From Kiritimatiellia bacterium (GTDB lineage: Bacteria > Verrucomicrobiota > Kiritimatiellia > JAQICX01): a stretch of DNA of 40,091 bases. This document shows positions 8,275 to 17,516 of this stretch, one piece after another. A model generated the notes under the pieces. It was given only the letters and a program-made list of their open reading frames with translations, was not told the origin of the DNA and searched no databases. Position 1 is the stretch's first letter, and the number at the start of each line of letters is the position of its first letter. The position numbers were made by a program, and so were the translations under genes. The stretch is taken from assembly GCA_027858345.1 (NCBI GenBank), contig JAQICX010000038.1, positions 1 to 40,091 on the forward strand, given 5' to 3'.

Positions 8275-8556
8275 ATGAAAAAAAGAGCAGGACAAATAAT
8301 AAACAGAATTCAACTTACTGAAAAAAGCACCGATCTTGGTGAAGCAAACAAATACTTTTTCAAAGTTGCACCAAACGCAAATAAAATCGAAATCAAAACA
8401 GCGATTGAGGAGCTTTATGGCGTAAAGGTAGATAGTGTTAACACTATGAATTACACAGGTAAAAAGAAACGTCTAAGAACTATTCGTTACGGAAAAAAAC
8501 CTGACTGGAAAAGAGCAATTGTAACTTTAGGTGAAGGCGATATTGACCTTACTTAG
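8275..8556 (+). CDS. rplW: 50S ribosomal protein L23
   Basis: 93 residues. It has the L23 core (LTEKSTDL, FKVAPNANKIEIKTAIEELYGVKVDSVNT) and the basic KKKRLRTIRYGKKPDWKRA segment. L23 sits at the exit-tunnel rim and docks trigger factor and SRP. It lies between rplD and rplB as usual, with AGGAG before the start. Confidence 0.97.
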   Translation: MKKRAGQIINRIQLTEKSTDLGEANKYFFKVAPNANKIEIKTAIEELYGVKVDSVNTMNYTGKKKRLRTIRYGKKPDWKRAIVTLGEGDIDLT

Positions 8557-8574
8557 TAAAAAGGCGAGTAAAAC

Positions 8575-9399
8575 ATGGCTTTAAAGAAATATAATCCAAC
8601 AACGCCAAGTAGGCGTTTTATGACAGTCTCGGGATTTGAAGAAATCACCAAGACTCAGCCGGAAAAAGGTCTGACACGTTCTAAAAAGCAACGTGCCGGT
8701 CGTAACTCCGCAGGTAGAATAACAGTGAGACACCGTGGTGGTGGTCACAAGAAAAAATATAGAGTAGTTGATTTTAGACGCGACAAGGCTGGTATCCCAG
8801 CAAGAGTTGCTGCTATTGAATATGATCCAAACAGATCTGCAAACATAGCATTGCTATTTTATGTGGATGGTGAAAAAAGATACATTCTTGCACCGCAGGG
8901 GTTGAAAGTTGGGACAATGGTTGAGTCCGGTCCTGATGCAGAACCAGCAATTGGCAACTCATTGCCAATCAGTAAGATTCCTTTGGGACTTTATATTCAT
9001 AATATTGAACTCCATCCCGGCAGAGGCGGAAAATTAGTCCGTACAGCCGGTGTTGGTGCTCAGCTAATGTCAAGAGAAGGAAAGTACGCAAATGTGAAAC
9101 TGCCTTCAGGCGAAATTAGAATGATTAACGTTACTTGTATGGCCTCTATTGGTCGTGTAGGAAACAGTGAGCATGGAAGCGTTACAAGTGGTAAAGCTGG
9201 CCGTTCAAGATGGTTAGGCATTAGACCAACAGTTCGTGGTGTTGCTATGAACCCAGTAGATCATCCAATGGGTGGTGGTGAAGGCAGAACATCTGGTGGT
9301 GGTCATCCTGTTTCACCTTGGGGTAAGCTTGCTAAGGGTGGTAAAACTCGTGCTAGGAAGAGCTCTTCAAGTAAATTTATTGTAAAGCGGAGAAAATAG
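8575..9399 (+). CDS. rplB: 50S ribosomal protein L2
   Basis: 274 residues, standard length. [12 protein letters not shown] near the N-terminus, the C-terminal [21 protein letters not shown] loop with the histidine needed for peptidyl-transferase function, and the basic tail KFIVKRRK are all present. The next gene, rpsS, begins three bases after its stop. Confidence 0.98.
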   Translation: MALKKYNPTTPSRRFMTVSGFEEITKTQPEKGLTRSKKQRAGRNSAGRITVRHRGGGHKKKYRVVDFRRDKAGIPARVAAIEYDPNRSANIALLFYVDGEKRYILAPQGLKVGTMVESGPDAEPAIGNSLPISKIPLGLYIHNIELHPGRGGKLVRTAGVGAQLMSREGKYANVKLPSGEIRMINVTCMASIGRVGNSEHGSVTSGKAGRSRWLGIRPTVRGVAMNPVDHPMGGGEGRTSGGGHPVSPWGKLAKGGKTRARKSSSSKFIVKRRK

Positions 9400-9402
9400 A
9401 GT

Positions 9403-9669
9403 ATGGCTAGATCAATTAAAAAAGGACCTTTTGTAGAAGAAAAACTTCTTAAAAGAGTCGAGAAGATGGAACAGTCTGGTGTTAAGAGACCAATTAAGAC
9501 TTGGTCAAGACGCTCAATGATTGTGCCGCAATTTATTGGACACACTTTTGCAGTTCATAATGGCAAGGCTCATCTTACTGTATTTGTTACAGAAAATATG
9601 GTTGGACACAAACTCGGTGAGTTTTCTCCAACACGTACTTTCCGTGGTCACCCAGGAGCCAAAAAATAA
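9403..9669 (+). CDS. rpsS: 30S ribosomal protein S19
   Basis: 88 residues. [42 protein letters not shown] and [15 protein letters not shown] are diagnostic. S19 forms the head of the 30S subunit with S13. It is three bases after rplB, in the order expected. Confidence 0.98.
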   Translation: MARSIKKGPFVEEKLLKRVEKMEQSGVKRPIKTWSRRSMIVPQFIGHTFAVHNGKAHLTVFVTENMVGHKLGEFSPTRTFRGHPGAKK

Positions 9670-9687
9670 GAACGCGAGGATATTGAA

Positions 9688-10023
9688 ATGGATGTAGTTG
9701 CAAGAACTAAAAATGTAAGACTTTCACCTTTGAAGGCGAGAGATCTTGCCAGAGAGTTACAAGGTCTACCTGTATCTGCTGCTTTGCGAGTTGTTGAATT
9801 CAGCGAAAGAAAAGCGGCGTTTTACCTAGGTAAGACATTAAAATCAGCTATGAGTAATGCAGAACATAACAATGAGTTAGATGCAGAAGCTTTGGTTGTT
9901 AAGGAAGCGGTTGTAGAAGAGGGTCCAAGACTAAAACGTTTTTGGCCAAGAGCTCGCGGTAGCGTGAGTCCTATTCGCAAACGTATGAGTCATATTAAAA
10001 TAGTATTAACGGATGTTAAGTAA
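9688..10023 (+). CDS. rplV: 50S ribosomal protein L22
   Basis: 111 residues. It has the L22 helices (KNVRLSPLKARDLARELQG) and the tunnel hairpin ending GPRLKRFWPRARGSVSPIRKRMSHI, the site of macrolide-resistance changes in other bacteria; nothing abnormal is visible. GCGAGG precedes the start. Confidence 0.98.
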   Translation: MDVVARTKNVRLSPLKARDLARELQGLPVSAALRVVEFSERKAAFYLGKTLKSAMSNAEHNNELDAEALVVKEAVVEEGPRLKRFWPRARGSVSPIRKRMSHIKIVLTDVK

Positions 10024-10041
10024 TCCTTAAGGAGATTTATT

Positions 10042-10716
10042 GTGGGTCAAAAAGTTAATCCAACCGGTTTAAGAGTTATGGTCAACAAGAACTGGGGTTC
10101 GCGTTGGTACAGTGACAAGAAGGACTTTGGTACATTATTAAACGAAGATTTGATGATTAAAAAGATTGTTAAAGACAAGTTAAAGAATGCAGCAGTTGCT
10201 TCAATTGTTATTGAACGCTATGCAAATAGAGTTCGTGTAAATGTTTACACTGCTCGTCCAGGCATTGTTATTGGTCGTAAAGGACAGGATATTGAAAAAA
10301 TCAGAGCTGATCTTTCTCAAAAAACTGGTAAAGAAATTTATATAGAAATTCATGAAGTCCGTAATCCGGACACAAATGCTCAGCTGGTTTCAGAGGGTAT
10401 TGCTACACAACTAGAAAGACGTATTTCTGTAAAGCGTGCTATGAAGCGTGCGATGCAGACAGCTATGGACATTGGTGCTGAAGGTATCAAGGTTAAAGTA
10501 AGCGGTCGTCTAGGTGGTGCAGAAATGTCACGTATTGAATGGTACAAAGAAGGTAAAATTCCATTGCATACATTTAAAGCTCCAATCGAGTATGGTTTTA
10601 CGGAAGCGTCAACACCTGCAGGAATTATTGGAGTCAAAGTTTGGATCTGTAGAAACGAAGATAAAGAGTCTCGTAGTCGCAGACCTTCTAGACCGAGAAG
10701 AGCAAGGAGAAAATAA
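10042..10716 (+). CDS. rpsC: 30S ribosomal protein S3
   Basis: 224 residues with a GTG start preceded by AAGGAG. MGQKVNPTGLR, the KH domain with VIGRKGQDIEKIR, and the C-terminal domain GRLGGAEMSRIEWYKEGKIPLHT are all present. S3 forms part of the mRNA entry channel. The extreme C-terminus is a short basic Arg/Ser/Pro tail (SRSRRPSRPRRARRK). Confidence 0.98.
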   Translation: MGQKVNPTGLRVMVNKNWGSRWYSDKKDFGTLLNEDLMIKKIVKDKLKNAAVASIVIERYANRVRVNVYTARPGIVIGRKGQDIEKIRADLSQKTGKEIYIEIHEVRNPDTNAQLVSEGIATQLERRISVKRAMKRAMQTAMDIGAEGIKVKVSGRLGGAEMSRIEWYKEGKIPLHTFKAPIEYGFTEASTPAGIIGVKVWICRNEDKESRSRRPSRPRRARRK

Positions 10717-10719
10717 GAT

Positions 10720-11136
10720 ATGCCTTTAATGCCAAAAAGAGTTAAGCACAGAAAAGTGATGCGTGGTTCTCGTAAGGGAAATGCCCAAGTTGGTAACACT
10801 GTTGCTTTTGGTGACTTCGGGTTAAAAGTTTTAGAACGTGGGTGGGTTAAAGCTACACAGATTGAAGCCTGCCGTGTTGCAATCAACAGACATATGAAAC
10901 GTAAGGGTAAAGTTTGGATAAGAATCTTTCCGGATAAACCAATTACACAAAAACCTGTTGAAGTTCGTATGGGTAAGGGTAAAGGTAATCCAGAGTATTG
11001 GGTTGCTGTTGTAAAACCTGGAACAGTTTTATTTGAAGTTGGTGGTGTTAATGACGCTACTGCTAAAGAATGTATGAGATTGGCTAGTGCTAAACTTGGT
11101 CTAAGAACCATGTTGGTTTCTAGATCTTCACACTAA
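10720..11136 (+). CDS. rplP: 50S ribosomal protein L16
   Basis: 138 residues. [17 protein letters not shown], the AARVAINR-like segment ([28 protein letters not shown]) and [19 protein letters not shown] identify L16, which contacts A-site tRNA. It starts three bases after rpsC, with AAGGAG inside the end of rpsC. Confidence 0.98.
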   Translation: MPLMPKRVKHRKVMRGSRKGNAQVGNTVAFGDFGLKVLERGWVKATQIEACRVAINRHMKRKGKVWIRIFPDKPITQKPVEVRMGKGKGNPEYWVAVVKPGTVLFEVGGVNDATAKECMRLASAKLGLRTMLVSRSSH

Positions 11137-11149
11137 TAGGAGAATTAAA

Positions 11150-11347
11150 ATGCTTAAAGCATCTGAATTAAGAGAAAAAACAGATGAAGAACTCATTGCT
11201 CTTTGTGAAGAAATTACCAAAGATCATGAGCAATTCGAAATCAATAAGGGTACTGGAGAAGCAACTGACGGATTCATGAGAGTTCGTACAATGCGCAAAG
11301 ACATTGCCCGTATTAAAACAATTATCAACGAACGGGGAGCCAAATAA
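11150..11347 (+). CDS. rpmC: 50S ribosomal protein L29
   Basis: 65 residues. A two-helix protein beginning [18 protein letters not shown] and ending [17 protein letters not shown], the normal L29 pattern at the tunnel exit. AGGAG upstream; the gap to rpsQ is two bases. Confidence 0.95.
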   Translation: MLKASELREKTDEELIALCEEITKDHEQFEINKGTGEATDGFMRVRTMRKDIARIKTIINERGAK

Positions 11348-11349
11348 TC

Positions 11350-11595
11350 ATGGCTGAGAAATCATTAAGAAAAACCCGTAAGGGTACAGTTGTAAGCAAG
11401 AGCGGTAACAAAAGTATTGTTGTTCTTGTTGAAACTCGCAGGCAGCATCCTCTTTATAAGAAGGTGGTCACTTATTCAAAGAAGTTCCACGTTCATGATG
11501 AAGAAAATGTCGCTGTTGTGGGTGATAAAGTAGAAATCATTGAGTGCAGACCTGTCAGCCGTTTGAAAAAATGGCGTATAGTCAAGGTCGACTAA
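11350..11595 (+). CDS. rpsQ: 30S ribosomal protein S17
   Basis: 81 residues, OB-fold S17. [42 protein letters not shown] and the [15 protein letters not shown] end fit the family closely. It is an early 30S assembly protein. It overlaps nothing and follows rpmC by two bases. Confidence 0.97.
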   Translation: MAEKSLRKTRKGTVVSKSGNKSIVVLVETRRQHPLYKKVVTYSKKFHVHDEENVAVVGDKVEIIECRPVSRLKKWRIVKVD

Positions 11596-11621
11596 CTAAA
11601 TATATAAGATAGGATAAGACA

Positions 11622-11987
11622 ATGATTGCAGAAGAATCAAATTTGATGGTTGCTGATAACAGTGGCGCGAAAAGAGTTCAGTGTTTCAGAGTTTTGGGCC
11701 AAAGAAAGCGTTATGCTGGAATTGGAGACGTTATTAAAGTTGCGGTGAAAGAAGCTCAGCCAAATTCAATGGTTAAGCAGGGACAAGTATGCACAGGTGT
11801 TGTTGTGAGAACAAAGCATCCAGTATCTCGTCCTGATGGATCGCACCTAAGATTTGATAATAACGCAGTGGTTTTAATCAATGTTGATAATAACCCAATT
11901 GGAACACGTATTTTTGGACCTGTAGCTAGAGAGCTCAGAGACAAAAATTTCATGAAAATTATTTCTCTAGCACCCGAAGTTCTTTAA
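11622..11987 (+). CDS. rplN: 50S ribosomal protein L14
   Basis: 121 residues. [25 protein letters not shown], the [13 protein letters not shown] strand and [26 protein letters not shown] are diagnostic. L14 forms an intersubunit bridge and binds RsfS. First gene of the spc cluster in E. coli; here it runs on from rpsQ after 26 bases, so S10 and spc are likely co-transcribed. Confidence 0.98.
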   Translation: MIAEESNLMVADNSGAKRVQCFRVLGQRKRYAGIGDVIKVAVKEAQPNSMVKQGQVCTGVVVRTKHPVSRPDGSHLRFDNNAVVLINVDNNPIGTRIFGPVARELRDKNFMKIISLAPEVL

Positions 11988-12037
11988 TTAGAACATTCGG
12001 CTGACTATGAGTGAACTATTTAAAATAGGAATAAACA

Positions 12038-12358
12038 GTGAGTAACTTAAAAATAAAAAAAGGTGATACTGTTATTGTTATCGCTGGTACTAGCAAAGGA
12101 CAGACTGGTTCTGTGCTTAAAGTTATGCCGGAAACAGAAAAAGTACTAGTGGAAGGTCTAAATCTTGCAAAAAAGACAGTTAAGAGAACCCAAGACAATC
12201 CACAAGGTGGTTTCATGGAAATTGAAGCTCCTATTGCTATTTCTAATTTAATGCTTTACTGCTCAAAATGTAAAAAGGGCGTAAAAGTGAGTGTTGAAAG
12301 ACAAACTGGATCAAGAGTGCGTAAGTGTAAGGGTTGCGAGCATTCTTTTGATTCGTAA
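12038..12358 (+). CDS. rplX: 50S ribosomal protein L24, zinc-ribbon variant
   Basis: 106 residues with a GTG start preceded by ATAGGA. The KOW motif (KKGDTVIVIAGTSKGQTGSVLKVMPETEKVLVEGLN) is normal. The C-terminal part has two CxxC pairs, C75-C78 (CSKC) and C97-C100 (CKGC), which could bind zinc; the E. coli protein lacks such a complete set. L24 initiates 50S assembly. Confidence 0.96.
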   Translation: MSNLKIKKGDTVIVIAGTSKGQTGSVLKVMPETEKVLVEGLNLAKKTVKRTQDNPQGGFMEIEAPIAISNLMLYCSKCKKGVKVSVERQTGSRVRKCKGCEHSFDS

Positions 12359-12366
12359 GGGATAAT

Positions 12367-12900
12367 ATGATTACATTACAAGAAAAATATAACACTGAAA
12401 TCGTAAGCGAACTTCAAAAGAAGTTTGGATTTACAAATGTGATGACAGTGCCAAAACCAGTTAAAGTTATTGTTAACATGGGTATTGGTATTGTGGATAA
12501 AGATGTGTTCAATAGTCATCTGACAGAACTTGCAGCAATTACTGGCCAAAAACCACAATTGCGTAAAGCTAAGAGTAGTATCTCTAACTTCAAGTTGCGT
12601 GAAGACATGAATATTGGAGCTAAAGTCACATTACGAGGAGTTCGTATGTATGAATTCCTTGATAGATTGATTAATATTGCATTACCTCGAATTCGAGACT
12701 TTAGAGGCGTTTCTGCCAATGGTTTTGATGGAAGTGGTAACTATACAGTAGGTCTTAAAGACCAGGCAATCTTTCCGGAAGTCGATCCCAACAAGGTGAA
12801 AGCCGCGCAGGGGATGGATATAACAATCGTAACGAGTGGTAGCTCTGTTGAAGAGTCTCGTGAGATGATTAAATTAATGGGCATGCCTTTTGCAGGCTAA
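12367..12900 (+). CDS. rplE: 50S ribosomal protein L5
   Basis: 177 residues. MITLQEKYNTEIVSELQKKFG, the PKPVKVIVNMGIG strand, the QKPQLRKAKSSISNFKLRE segment and LPRIRDFRGVSANGFDGSGNYTVGLKDQAIFPE are clear L5 features. L5 binds 5S rRNA and contacts P-site tRNA. Standard spc order. Confidence 0.98.
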   Translation: MITLQEKYNTEIVSELQKKFGFTNVMTVPKPVKVIVNMGIGIVDKDVFNSHLTELAAITGQKPQLRKAKSSISNFKLREDMNIGAKVTLRGVRMYEFLDRLINIALPRIRDFRGVSANGFDGSGNYTVGLKDQAIFPEVDPNKVKAAQGMDITIVTSGSSVEESREMIKLMGMPFAG

Positions 12901-12914
12901 ACAGGAGTTAAACA

Positions 12915-13100
12915 ATGGCACGTACAGCTTTAATAGTAAAAGCGAAGAGAAAACCAAAGTTTGGTGTAAGAGCTTATTGCAGATGTGAACGCTGCGGTAG
13001 AAGACATGCATATATGAGAAAATTTCAATTATGCCGTATTTGTTTCAGGGAACTTGCTTCTGCAGGTGAAATTCCGGGAATTACAAAGGCCAGTTGGTAA
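12915..13100 (+). CDS. rpsN: 30S ribosomal protein S14, zinc-binding type
   Basis: 61 residues, the short zinc-dependent form. Two CxxC pairs at C24-C27 and C40-C43 hold the zinc, and [18 protein letters not shown] is the usual end. Only this one copy is seen; whether a zinc-independent paralogue exists elsewhere cannot be judged. AGGAG upstream. Confidence 0.97.
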   Translation: MARTALIVKAKRKPKFGVRAYCRCERCGRRHAYMRKFQLCRICFRELASAGEIPGITKASW

Positions 13101-13113
13101 GGAGAAGAAAATA

Positions 13114-13509
13114 ATGAGTTTGTCTGATCCAGTCGCAGATATGTTGACTAGAATTCGTAACGCTCAGCAAGCTGAGCATGAAGTGACAGAGATGCCTTCT
13201 TCAAAGTTGAAGATTGGTATTGCTGAAGTTTTAAAGAATCAAGGTTATATTAAATCTTATTCAATTGATGGCGACGTTAAAAAAGTTTTAAAAATATATT
13301 TAAAATATACGTTGGACGGGGTACCAGCCATGAGAGGTTTGCGTAGAGAAAGTAAACCAGGACTAAGAGTTTACAAATCATCAGATGATTTGCCAAAAGT
13401 TCTTGGAGGTCTTGGAGTTGCAATCTTGAGTACATCTATGGGTGTTATTACAGCTAAAGAAGCACGTGAGAAAAAAGCAGGCGGCGAGTATCTTTGCTCA
13501 GTCTGGTAA
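13114..13509 (+). CDS. rpsH: 30S ribosomal protein S8
   Basis: 131 residues. MSLSDPVADMLTRIRNAQ and the C-terminal LGVAILSTSMGVITAKEAREKKAGGEYLCSVW are diagnostic. S8 binds 16S helix 21 and represses the spc operon in E. coli. The ATG at 13114 is preceded by AAGGAG at the proper distance; an earlier in-frame start lies inside rpsN and is rejected. Confidence 0.98.
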   Translation: MSLSDPVADMLTRIRNAQQAEHEVTEMPSSKLKIGIAEVLKNQGYIKSYSIDGDVKKVLKIYLKYTLDGVPAMRGLRRESKPGLRVYKSSDDLPKVLGGLGVAILSTSMGVITAKEAREKKAGGEYLCSVW

Positions 13510-13521
13510 GAAAGGGTTAAT

Positions 13522-14058
13522 ATGTCAAGAATAGGATTACAACCAATTGATGTTACTGCCGCAGTTACTGTAGAAATCTCCGGTGCAACAGTTAGTGTTA
13601 AAGGACCTAAAGGTGAACTATCATACGTTATGCCTGAAGGTATCACTGCTGTAGTGGAGGGAACACAGGCAATTGTTTCAAGAGCAAGTGAATCAAAGAA
13701 ACATAAATCTTTCCATGGTCTAGCAAGAACTTTAATTGCTAACATGATAGAAGGTGTTGAGAAGGAATACAAGAAAGAGCTGGAAATCCAAGGCGTTGGT
13801 TTCAAGGCCGCTGTTAAAGGCGAGCAAATTGAATTGACTCTAGGTTTTGCTTTTCCAAAGTATTATACACTACCTGAAAGCGTAACAGCTGTTGTTAATA
13901 ATAACACTGAAGTTTTGCTGACAGGAATTGATAAGCAACAAGTTGGACTTGCGGCTGCTCGAATTCGTTCATACTATCCTGCTGAACCTTACAAGGGTAA
14001 AGGCATTAGATATAAGGGTGAACAGATCCGTCGTAAAGAAGGTAAAACTGTAGCTTAA
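13522..14058 (+). CDS. rplF: 50S ribosomal protein L6
   Basis: 178 residues, with the two tandem L6 repeats. SRIGLQPID, the VKGPKGELS turn, IQGVGFKAAVKG and the C-terminal signature AARIRSYYPAEPYKGKGIRYKGE are intact. L6 lies near the GTPase centre. Normal position between rpsH and rplR. Confidence 0.98.
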   Translation: MSRIGLQPIDVTAAVTVEISGATVSVKGPKGELSYVMPEGITAVVEGTQAIVSRASESKKHKSFHGLARTLIANMIEGVEKEYKKELEIQGVGFKAAVKGEQIELTLGFAFPKYYTLPESVTAVVNNNTEVLLTGIDKQQVGLAAARIRSYYPAEPYKGKGIRYKGEQIRRKEGKTVA

Positions 14059-14076
14059 TAGGAGCAATACAATATT

Positions 14077-14445
14077 ATGACACATAAAAATAGAATTTTT
14101 TATCGTAAGGTACGTCATGCACGTATCCGAAAGAACATAAGCGGAACAGCTGATGTGCCAAGAATGGCTGTTGCTATTTCAAATAAGCACATTGTTGTTC
14201 AGTTTATCGATGACGTAGAAGGTAAAACTCTTGGTTCTGCCTCAACTATTGGCAAGAAATATAAGCTTAACAAAGAAGTTGCAAAAGAGATAGGCAAAGA
14301 AGTTGCTGAAGTTGCAAATAAAAAAGGTTTCAAGCGTGTTGTTGTTGACCGCGGTGGTTTAAGATATCACGGTCGCGTTCAGACAATCGTTGAAACTGCT
14401 GTTGAAGCTGGTCTTGTAATAAAGAAATCCGAGGAGAAATCATAA
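14077..14445 (+). CDS. rplR: 50S ribosomal protein L18
   Basis: 122 residues. The basic N-terminal [23 protein letters not shown] and the end [25 protein letters not shown] match L18, which carries 5S rRNA into the 50S subunit. AGGAG sits somewhat far (about 13 bases) from the ATG. rpsE starts two bases after its stop. Confidence 0.97.
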   Translation: MTHKNRIFYRKVRHARIRKNISGTADVPRMAVAISNKHIVVQFIDDVEGKTLGSASTIGKKYKLNKEVAKEIGKEVAEVANKKGFKRVVVDRGGLRYHGRVQTIVETAVEAGLVIKKSEEKS

Positions 14446-14446
14446 G

Positions 14447-14932
14447 ATGGCTGATTTTGATAATAAGGCTCAATCAGAGATTGAAGAAGAAGTAGTTTTC
14501 GTAAACCGCTGTGCAAAAGTTGTAAAGGGTGGTCGAAATTTCAGCTTCAGTGCTGTTGTAGTTGCAGGTAACAAAGCAGGACTAGTAGGTTTTGGCTTTG
14601 GCAAAGCAAACGAAGTTACAGACGCTATTCGTAAGGGTAGTGAAATGGCTCGAAAATCACTCTTTAGTGTTACTTTAAAAGATGGTAGAACAATTCCTCA
14701 TGAAGTGAATGGTTCATATGCCGGTGGCAATGTTATGCTTAAACCCGCTTCTGAAGGTACAGGAGTTATCGCTGGTGGCGGTATGCGTCCTGTTCTCGAA
14801 CTTGCAGGTGTGCATGATGTGCTTGCCAAGTCTCTTGGTAGTAACAATAAGATGAATGTTGTTAAAGCAACTATCGAAGCTTTGAAAAAGCTGCGCTCAG
14901 CAGAAGAAATCATGGCGATTAGAAACTCTTAA
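14447..14932 (+). CDS. rpsE: 30S ribosomal protein S5
   Basis: 161 residues. [24 protein letters not shown] (dsRBD-like domain), [16 protein letters not shown] and the second domain with [31 protein letters not shown] are diagnostic. S5 controls decoding accuracy. Only 32 bases separate it from rplO, so rpmD (L30), which normally lies here, is absent. Confidence 0.98.
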   Translation: MADFDNKAQSEIEEEVVFVNRCAKVVKGGRNFSFSAVVVAGNKAGLVGFGFGKANEVTDAIRKGSEMARKSLFSVTLKDGRTIPHEVNGSYAGGNVMLKPASEGTGVIAGGGMRPVLELAGVHDVLAKSLGSNNKMNVVKATIEALKKLRSAEEIMAIRNS

Positions 14933-14964
14933 TCGTCTAATGGCAGTTTGAAAGGAACCATAAA

Positions 14965-15408
14965 ATGGATCTAAGTTCTTTAAAAAATACTGTAGGAGCT
15001 CGTCACCGCAAACGCAGAATTGGTCGCGGCCCGGGTTCAGGTACAGGAAAAACATCAGGTAAAGGCCATAAGGGGCAGATGGCTCGTAAGGGTAACAAAC
15101 ATAAGCCGGGGTTTGAAGGTGGACAGATGCCACTTATCCGGCGTCTACCTAAACGTGGTCAAAATAACAAGGTAAGAAGCATTTTTGCTCCTGTAAATGT
15201 CGGCATGTTAGATGCAGCATTTGATGAAGGTGCAGAAATCTCAATGGTTGATATCAAGAAAAATGGGCTGGCTAACGGAACGTTTGACGGAATCAAAATA
15301 TTGGGTTGTGGTGAAGTAACCAAAAAACTGACAGTAAAAGCTACTGCGTTCAGCAAGTCTGCACGTGAGAAGATTGAAGCTGCTGGTGGAACCTGTGAGG
15401 TAATATAG
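14965..15408 (+). CDS. rplO: 50S ribosomal protein L15
   Basis: 147 residues. The Gly/Arg/Lys-rich N-terminus (RKRRIGRGPGSGTGKTSGKGHKGQ region), GFEGGQMPLIRRLPKRG and the C-terminal SAREKIEAAGGTCEVI are typical of L15, a late assembly protein. secY begins two bases after its stop, overlapping its ribosome-binding region with the end of rplO. Confidence 0.98.
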   Translation: MDLSSLKNTVGARHRKRRIGRGPGSGTGKTSGKGHKGQMARKGNKHKPGFEGGQMPLIRRLPKRGQNNKVRSIFAPVNVGMLDAAFDEGAEISMVDIKKNGLANGTFDGIKILGCGEVTKKLTVKATAFSKSAREKIEAAGGTCEVI

Positions 15409-15410
15409 CC

Positions 15411-16754
15411 ATGTTTGCAGCTTTCGCCAATTCATTCAAGATTCCTGAGCTAAGGAAGCGTATCTTGTTCACATTGGGTATTATCCTTTTGTGTCGTCTA
15501 ATTGCTACGGTTCCTACTCCAGGAGTCAATGCTTTGGCCCTGCAGCAGGTTATGGAATCCATGAGTCAATCTGCTGGGGGTTCATTCCTCGGCTGGATCA
15601 ACCTATTTTCCGGCGGTGCACTTGCAAAGTGTGCCGTTGGTGCACTTGGCATTATGCCGTATATCAGTGCATCAATTATTATACAATTGATGACAGCGGT
15701 ATTGCCTAATTTAGAAAGATTAGTGCAAGAAGGTGAGTCTGGTCGTATGAAGATTACACAGTATACAAGATATTTAACTCTTGTAATTTGTGTGATTCAA
15801 GCACTCTCTCTTGCTGTTAGTTTACAAAATCCGGGTGTGTTTGGCATCAAAGGTGCCACTATTGTTGAAAACCCAGGTTTTGGCTTCATCTTTTTAACTA
15901 TTGTTGCTATGACAACTGCAACGATGTTTATGATGTGGCTTGGTGAGCAAATCACTGAGTATGGTTTAGGTAACGGTATCTCGATTATCATTACAATTAA
16001 TATTGTTAGTCGTATGCCTAATGCACTAATTAAAACAATGAGTCTGCTCCAGAGTGGTGATGGAAGCACATTTGGCATTTGGCATCTTGTATTCCTTGCA
16101 GTTATGTTCTTCCTGGTTACAGCAGGGACTGTTATGTTGACTCAGGGTTTAAGAAAAATCCCAATCAATTCAACAAGAAAAGTTGTTGGAAACAAAAGCT
16201 ACGGCGGTGGAACATCATATATGCCTTTGAGAGTTAATTTCTCAGGCGTTATGCCAATTATCTTTGCTCAGGCATTGCTAGCTTTCCCTGTTATGTTGCT
16301 TGGAAAAATCGAAGCCACAAGAGGATTTGCTAAATATTTTCAGATGGGTGAACCTCTATACTTGCTGCTATACACATTGATGATTCTTTTCTTCTCATAC
16401 TTCTGGGTTTCAACTCAATTTAATCCAATGAAGATTGCAGACGATTTGAAAAAGAACGGTGCATATGTGCCAGGAATCAGACCAGGCAAACCAACTGCTG
16501 ACTTCCTGGATATTACTATGACAAGACTAACGCTTGCAGGGGCAATTGCTTTGACAGTTATTGCTGTGCTGCCGACCATTCTTTCCCAGCAATTACAAAT
16601 TCCATGGGAGATTTCTCAATTCATGGGCGGAACAAGTTTGCTTATTATGGTTGGAGTTACACTGGAAACAGTTAGACAGATGGAATCTCATCTTGTGATG
16701 AGAAATTATGATGGATTTTTGAAATCAGGAAAAATCCGTTCCGCTAGAGGGTAA
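15411..16754 (+). CDS. secY: Preprotein translocase subunit SecY
   Basis: 447 residues with about ten membrane segments. It opens MFAAFANSFKIPELRKRILFTLGIILLCRL, with the plug region and GALGIMPYISASIIIQLMT, the cytoplasmic loop RKIPINSTRKVVG, and the C-terminal MRNYDGFLKSGKIRSARG. SecY is the protein-conducting channel of the inner membrane. It follows rplO as in most bacteria; map and infA, often found after it, are not in the window. Confidence 0.98.
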   Translation: MFAAFANSFKIPELRKRILFTLGIILLCRLIATVPTPGVNALALQQVMESMSQSAGGSFLGWINLFSGGALAKCAVGALGIMPYISASIIIQLMTAVLPNLERLVQEGESGRMKITQYTRYLTLVICVIQALSLAVSLQNPGVFGIKGATIVENPGFGFIFLTIVAMTTATMFMMWLGEQITEYGLGNGISIIITINIVSRMPNALIKTMSLLQSGDGSTFGIWHLVFLAVMFFLVTAGTVMLTQGLRKIPINSTRKVVGNKSYGGGTSYMPLRVNFSGVMPIIFAQALLAFPVMLLGKIEATRGFAKYFQMGEPLYLLLYTLMILFFSYFWVSTQFNPMKIADDLKKNGAYVPGIRPGKPTADFLDITMTRLTLAGAIALTVIAVLPTILSQQLQIPWEISQFMGGTSLLIMVGVTLETVRQMESHLVMRNYDGFLKSGKIRSARG

Positions 16755-16765
16755 AAATTGTTAAC

Positions 16766-16794
16766 GATGCTTCTTCGGTGAACATAGAAGCATC
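16766..16794 (+). promoter_or_regulatory. Hairpin between secY and adk
   Basis: A perfect 9-bp stem, GATGCTTCT with AGAAGCATC, around an 11-base loop, lies in the 60-bp secY-adk gap. It is followed only by CTGACTTTT, a weak U-tract, so it may be a leaky terminator, a processing site or an attenuator lowering adk expression. The call rests on symmetry alone. Confidence 0.45.
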
Positions 16795-16814
16795 CTGACT
16801 TTTGGAGCGAATAA

Positions 16815-17465
16815 ATGGAGATAATTGTTTTAATGGGACCTCCGGGTGCCGGCAAAGGTACTGTTTCTGAGTCTATTACGGCTCAAGGCAAATTCAAACA
16901 CATCTCTACCGGAGACCTTTTTCGCGAAGCCGTAACAAGTGGCAGCGAAATTGGTAAAGAAATTGCCGGATATATGGAAAGCGGATCACTAGTTCCTGAT
17001 AATGTAACTATCAAACTTATTGAAAATATATTTGATAGTTCAAATAAAGAGGCTAAATTCATGCTCGATGGATTTCCTAGAACAATTGGACAAGCAGAAA
17101 TGCTTGAAAATGCGTTAAAGGAAAGAAACGGGATCATTTCACATGTGTTTTTTCTCAATACAAAAAAAGATGTTTTGATTCAGCGTCTGACTGGCAGAAG
17201 AATTTGCAAAGATTGCAAAGCCATATATCATACATTGTTCAGCCCATCAAAAGTTGATGGAATTTGCGATGTATGTGGTGGGGAACTGTACCAGAGAGAA
17301 GATGACTGTCTCGAAACTATTGAAAACAGACTGAATGTTTATAATAAAAAAACTGCAAGTCTAGTTGATTTCTATAAATCAAAAGGATCATTTGTTGAAG
17401 TTGATGTCAACAAAAAACCCGCTGAAATTTGTGATGAAATTAACAATATTTTGAAAGAAAACTAA
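16815..17465 (+). CDS. adk: Adenylate kinase, zinc-LID type
   Basis: 216 residues. It converts ATP and AMP to two ADP. The P-loop GPPGAGKGT is at residues 8-16, the AMP-binding HISTGDLFR and LDGFPRT motifs follow, and the LID contains four cysteines (CKDC and CDVC), the zinc-type lid common outside proteobacteria. It is last in the spc run. The following 124 bp hold a weak TTTGCT/AGCAAA hairpin and the next promoter. Confidence 0.97.
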   Translation: MEIIVLMGPPGAGKGTVSESITAQGKFKHISTGDLFREAVTSGSEIGKEIAGYMESGSLVPDNVTIKLIENIFDSSNKEAKFMLDGFPRTIGQAEMLENALKERNGIISHVFFLNTKKDVLIQRLTGRRICKDCKAIYHTLFSPSKVDGICDVCGGELYQREDDCLETIENRLNVYNKKTASLVDFYKSKGSFVEVDVNKKPAEICDEINNILKEN

Positions 17466-17467
17466 GT

Positions 17468-17484
17468 TTTGCTTTAACAGCAAA
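17468..17484 (+). terminator. Weak candidate terminator after adk
   Basis: TTTGCT and AGCAAA form a 6-bp stem around TTAAC right after the adk stop, followed by GCTTATTT. It is short and A/T-rich, so read-through into the alpha operon is likely. Confidence 0.3.
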
Positions 17485-17516
17485 GCTTATTTAAATAATT
17501 AATTTGAAAAAAAGGC

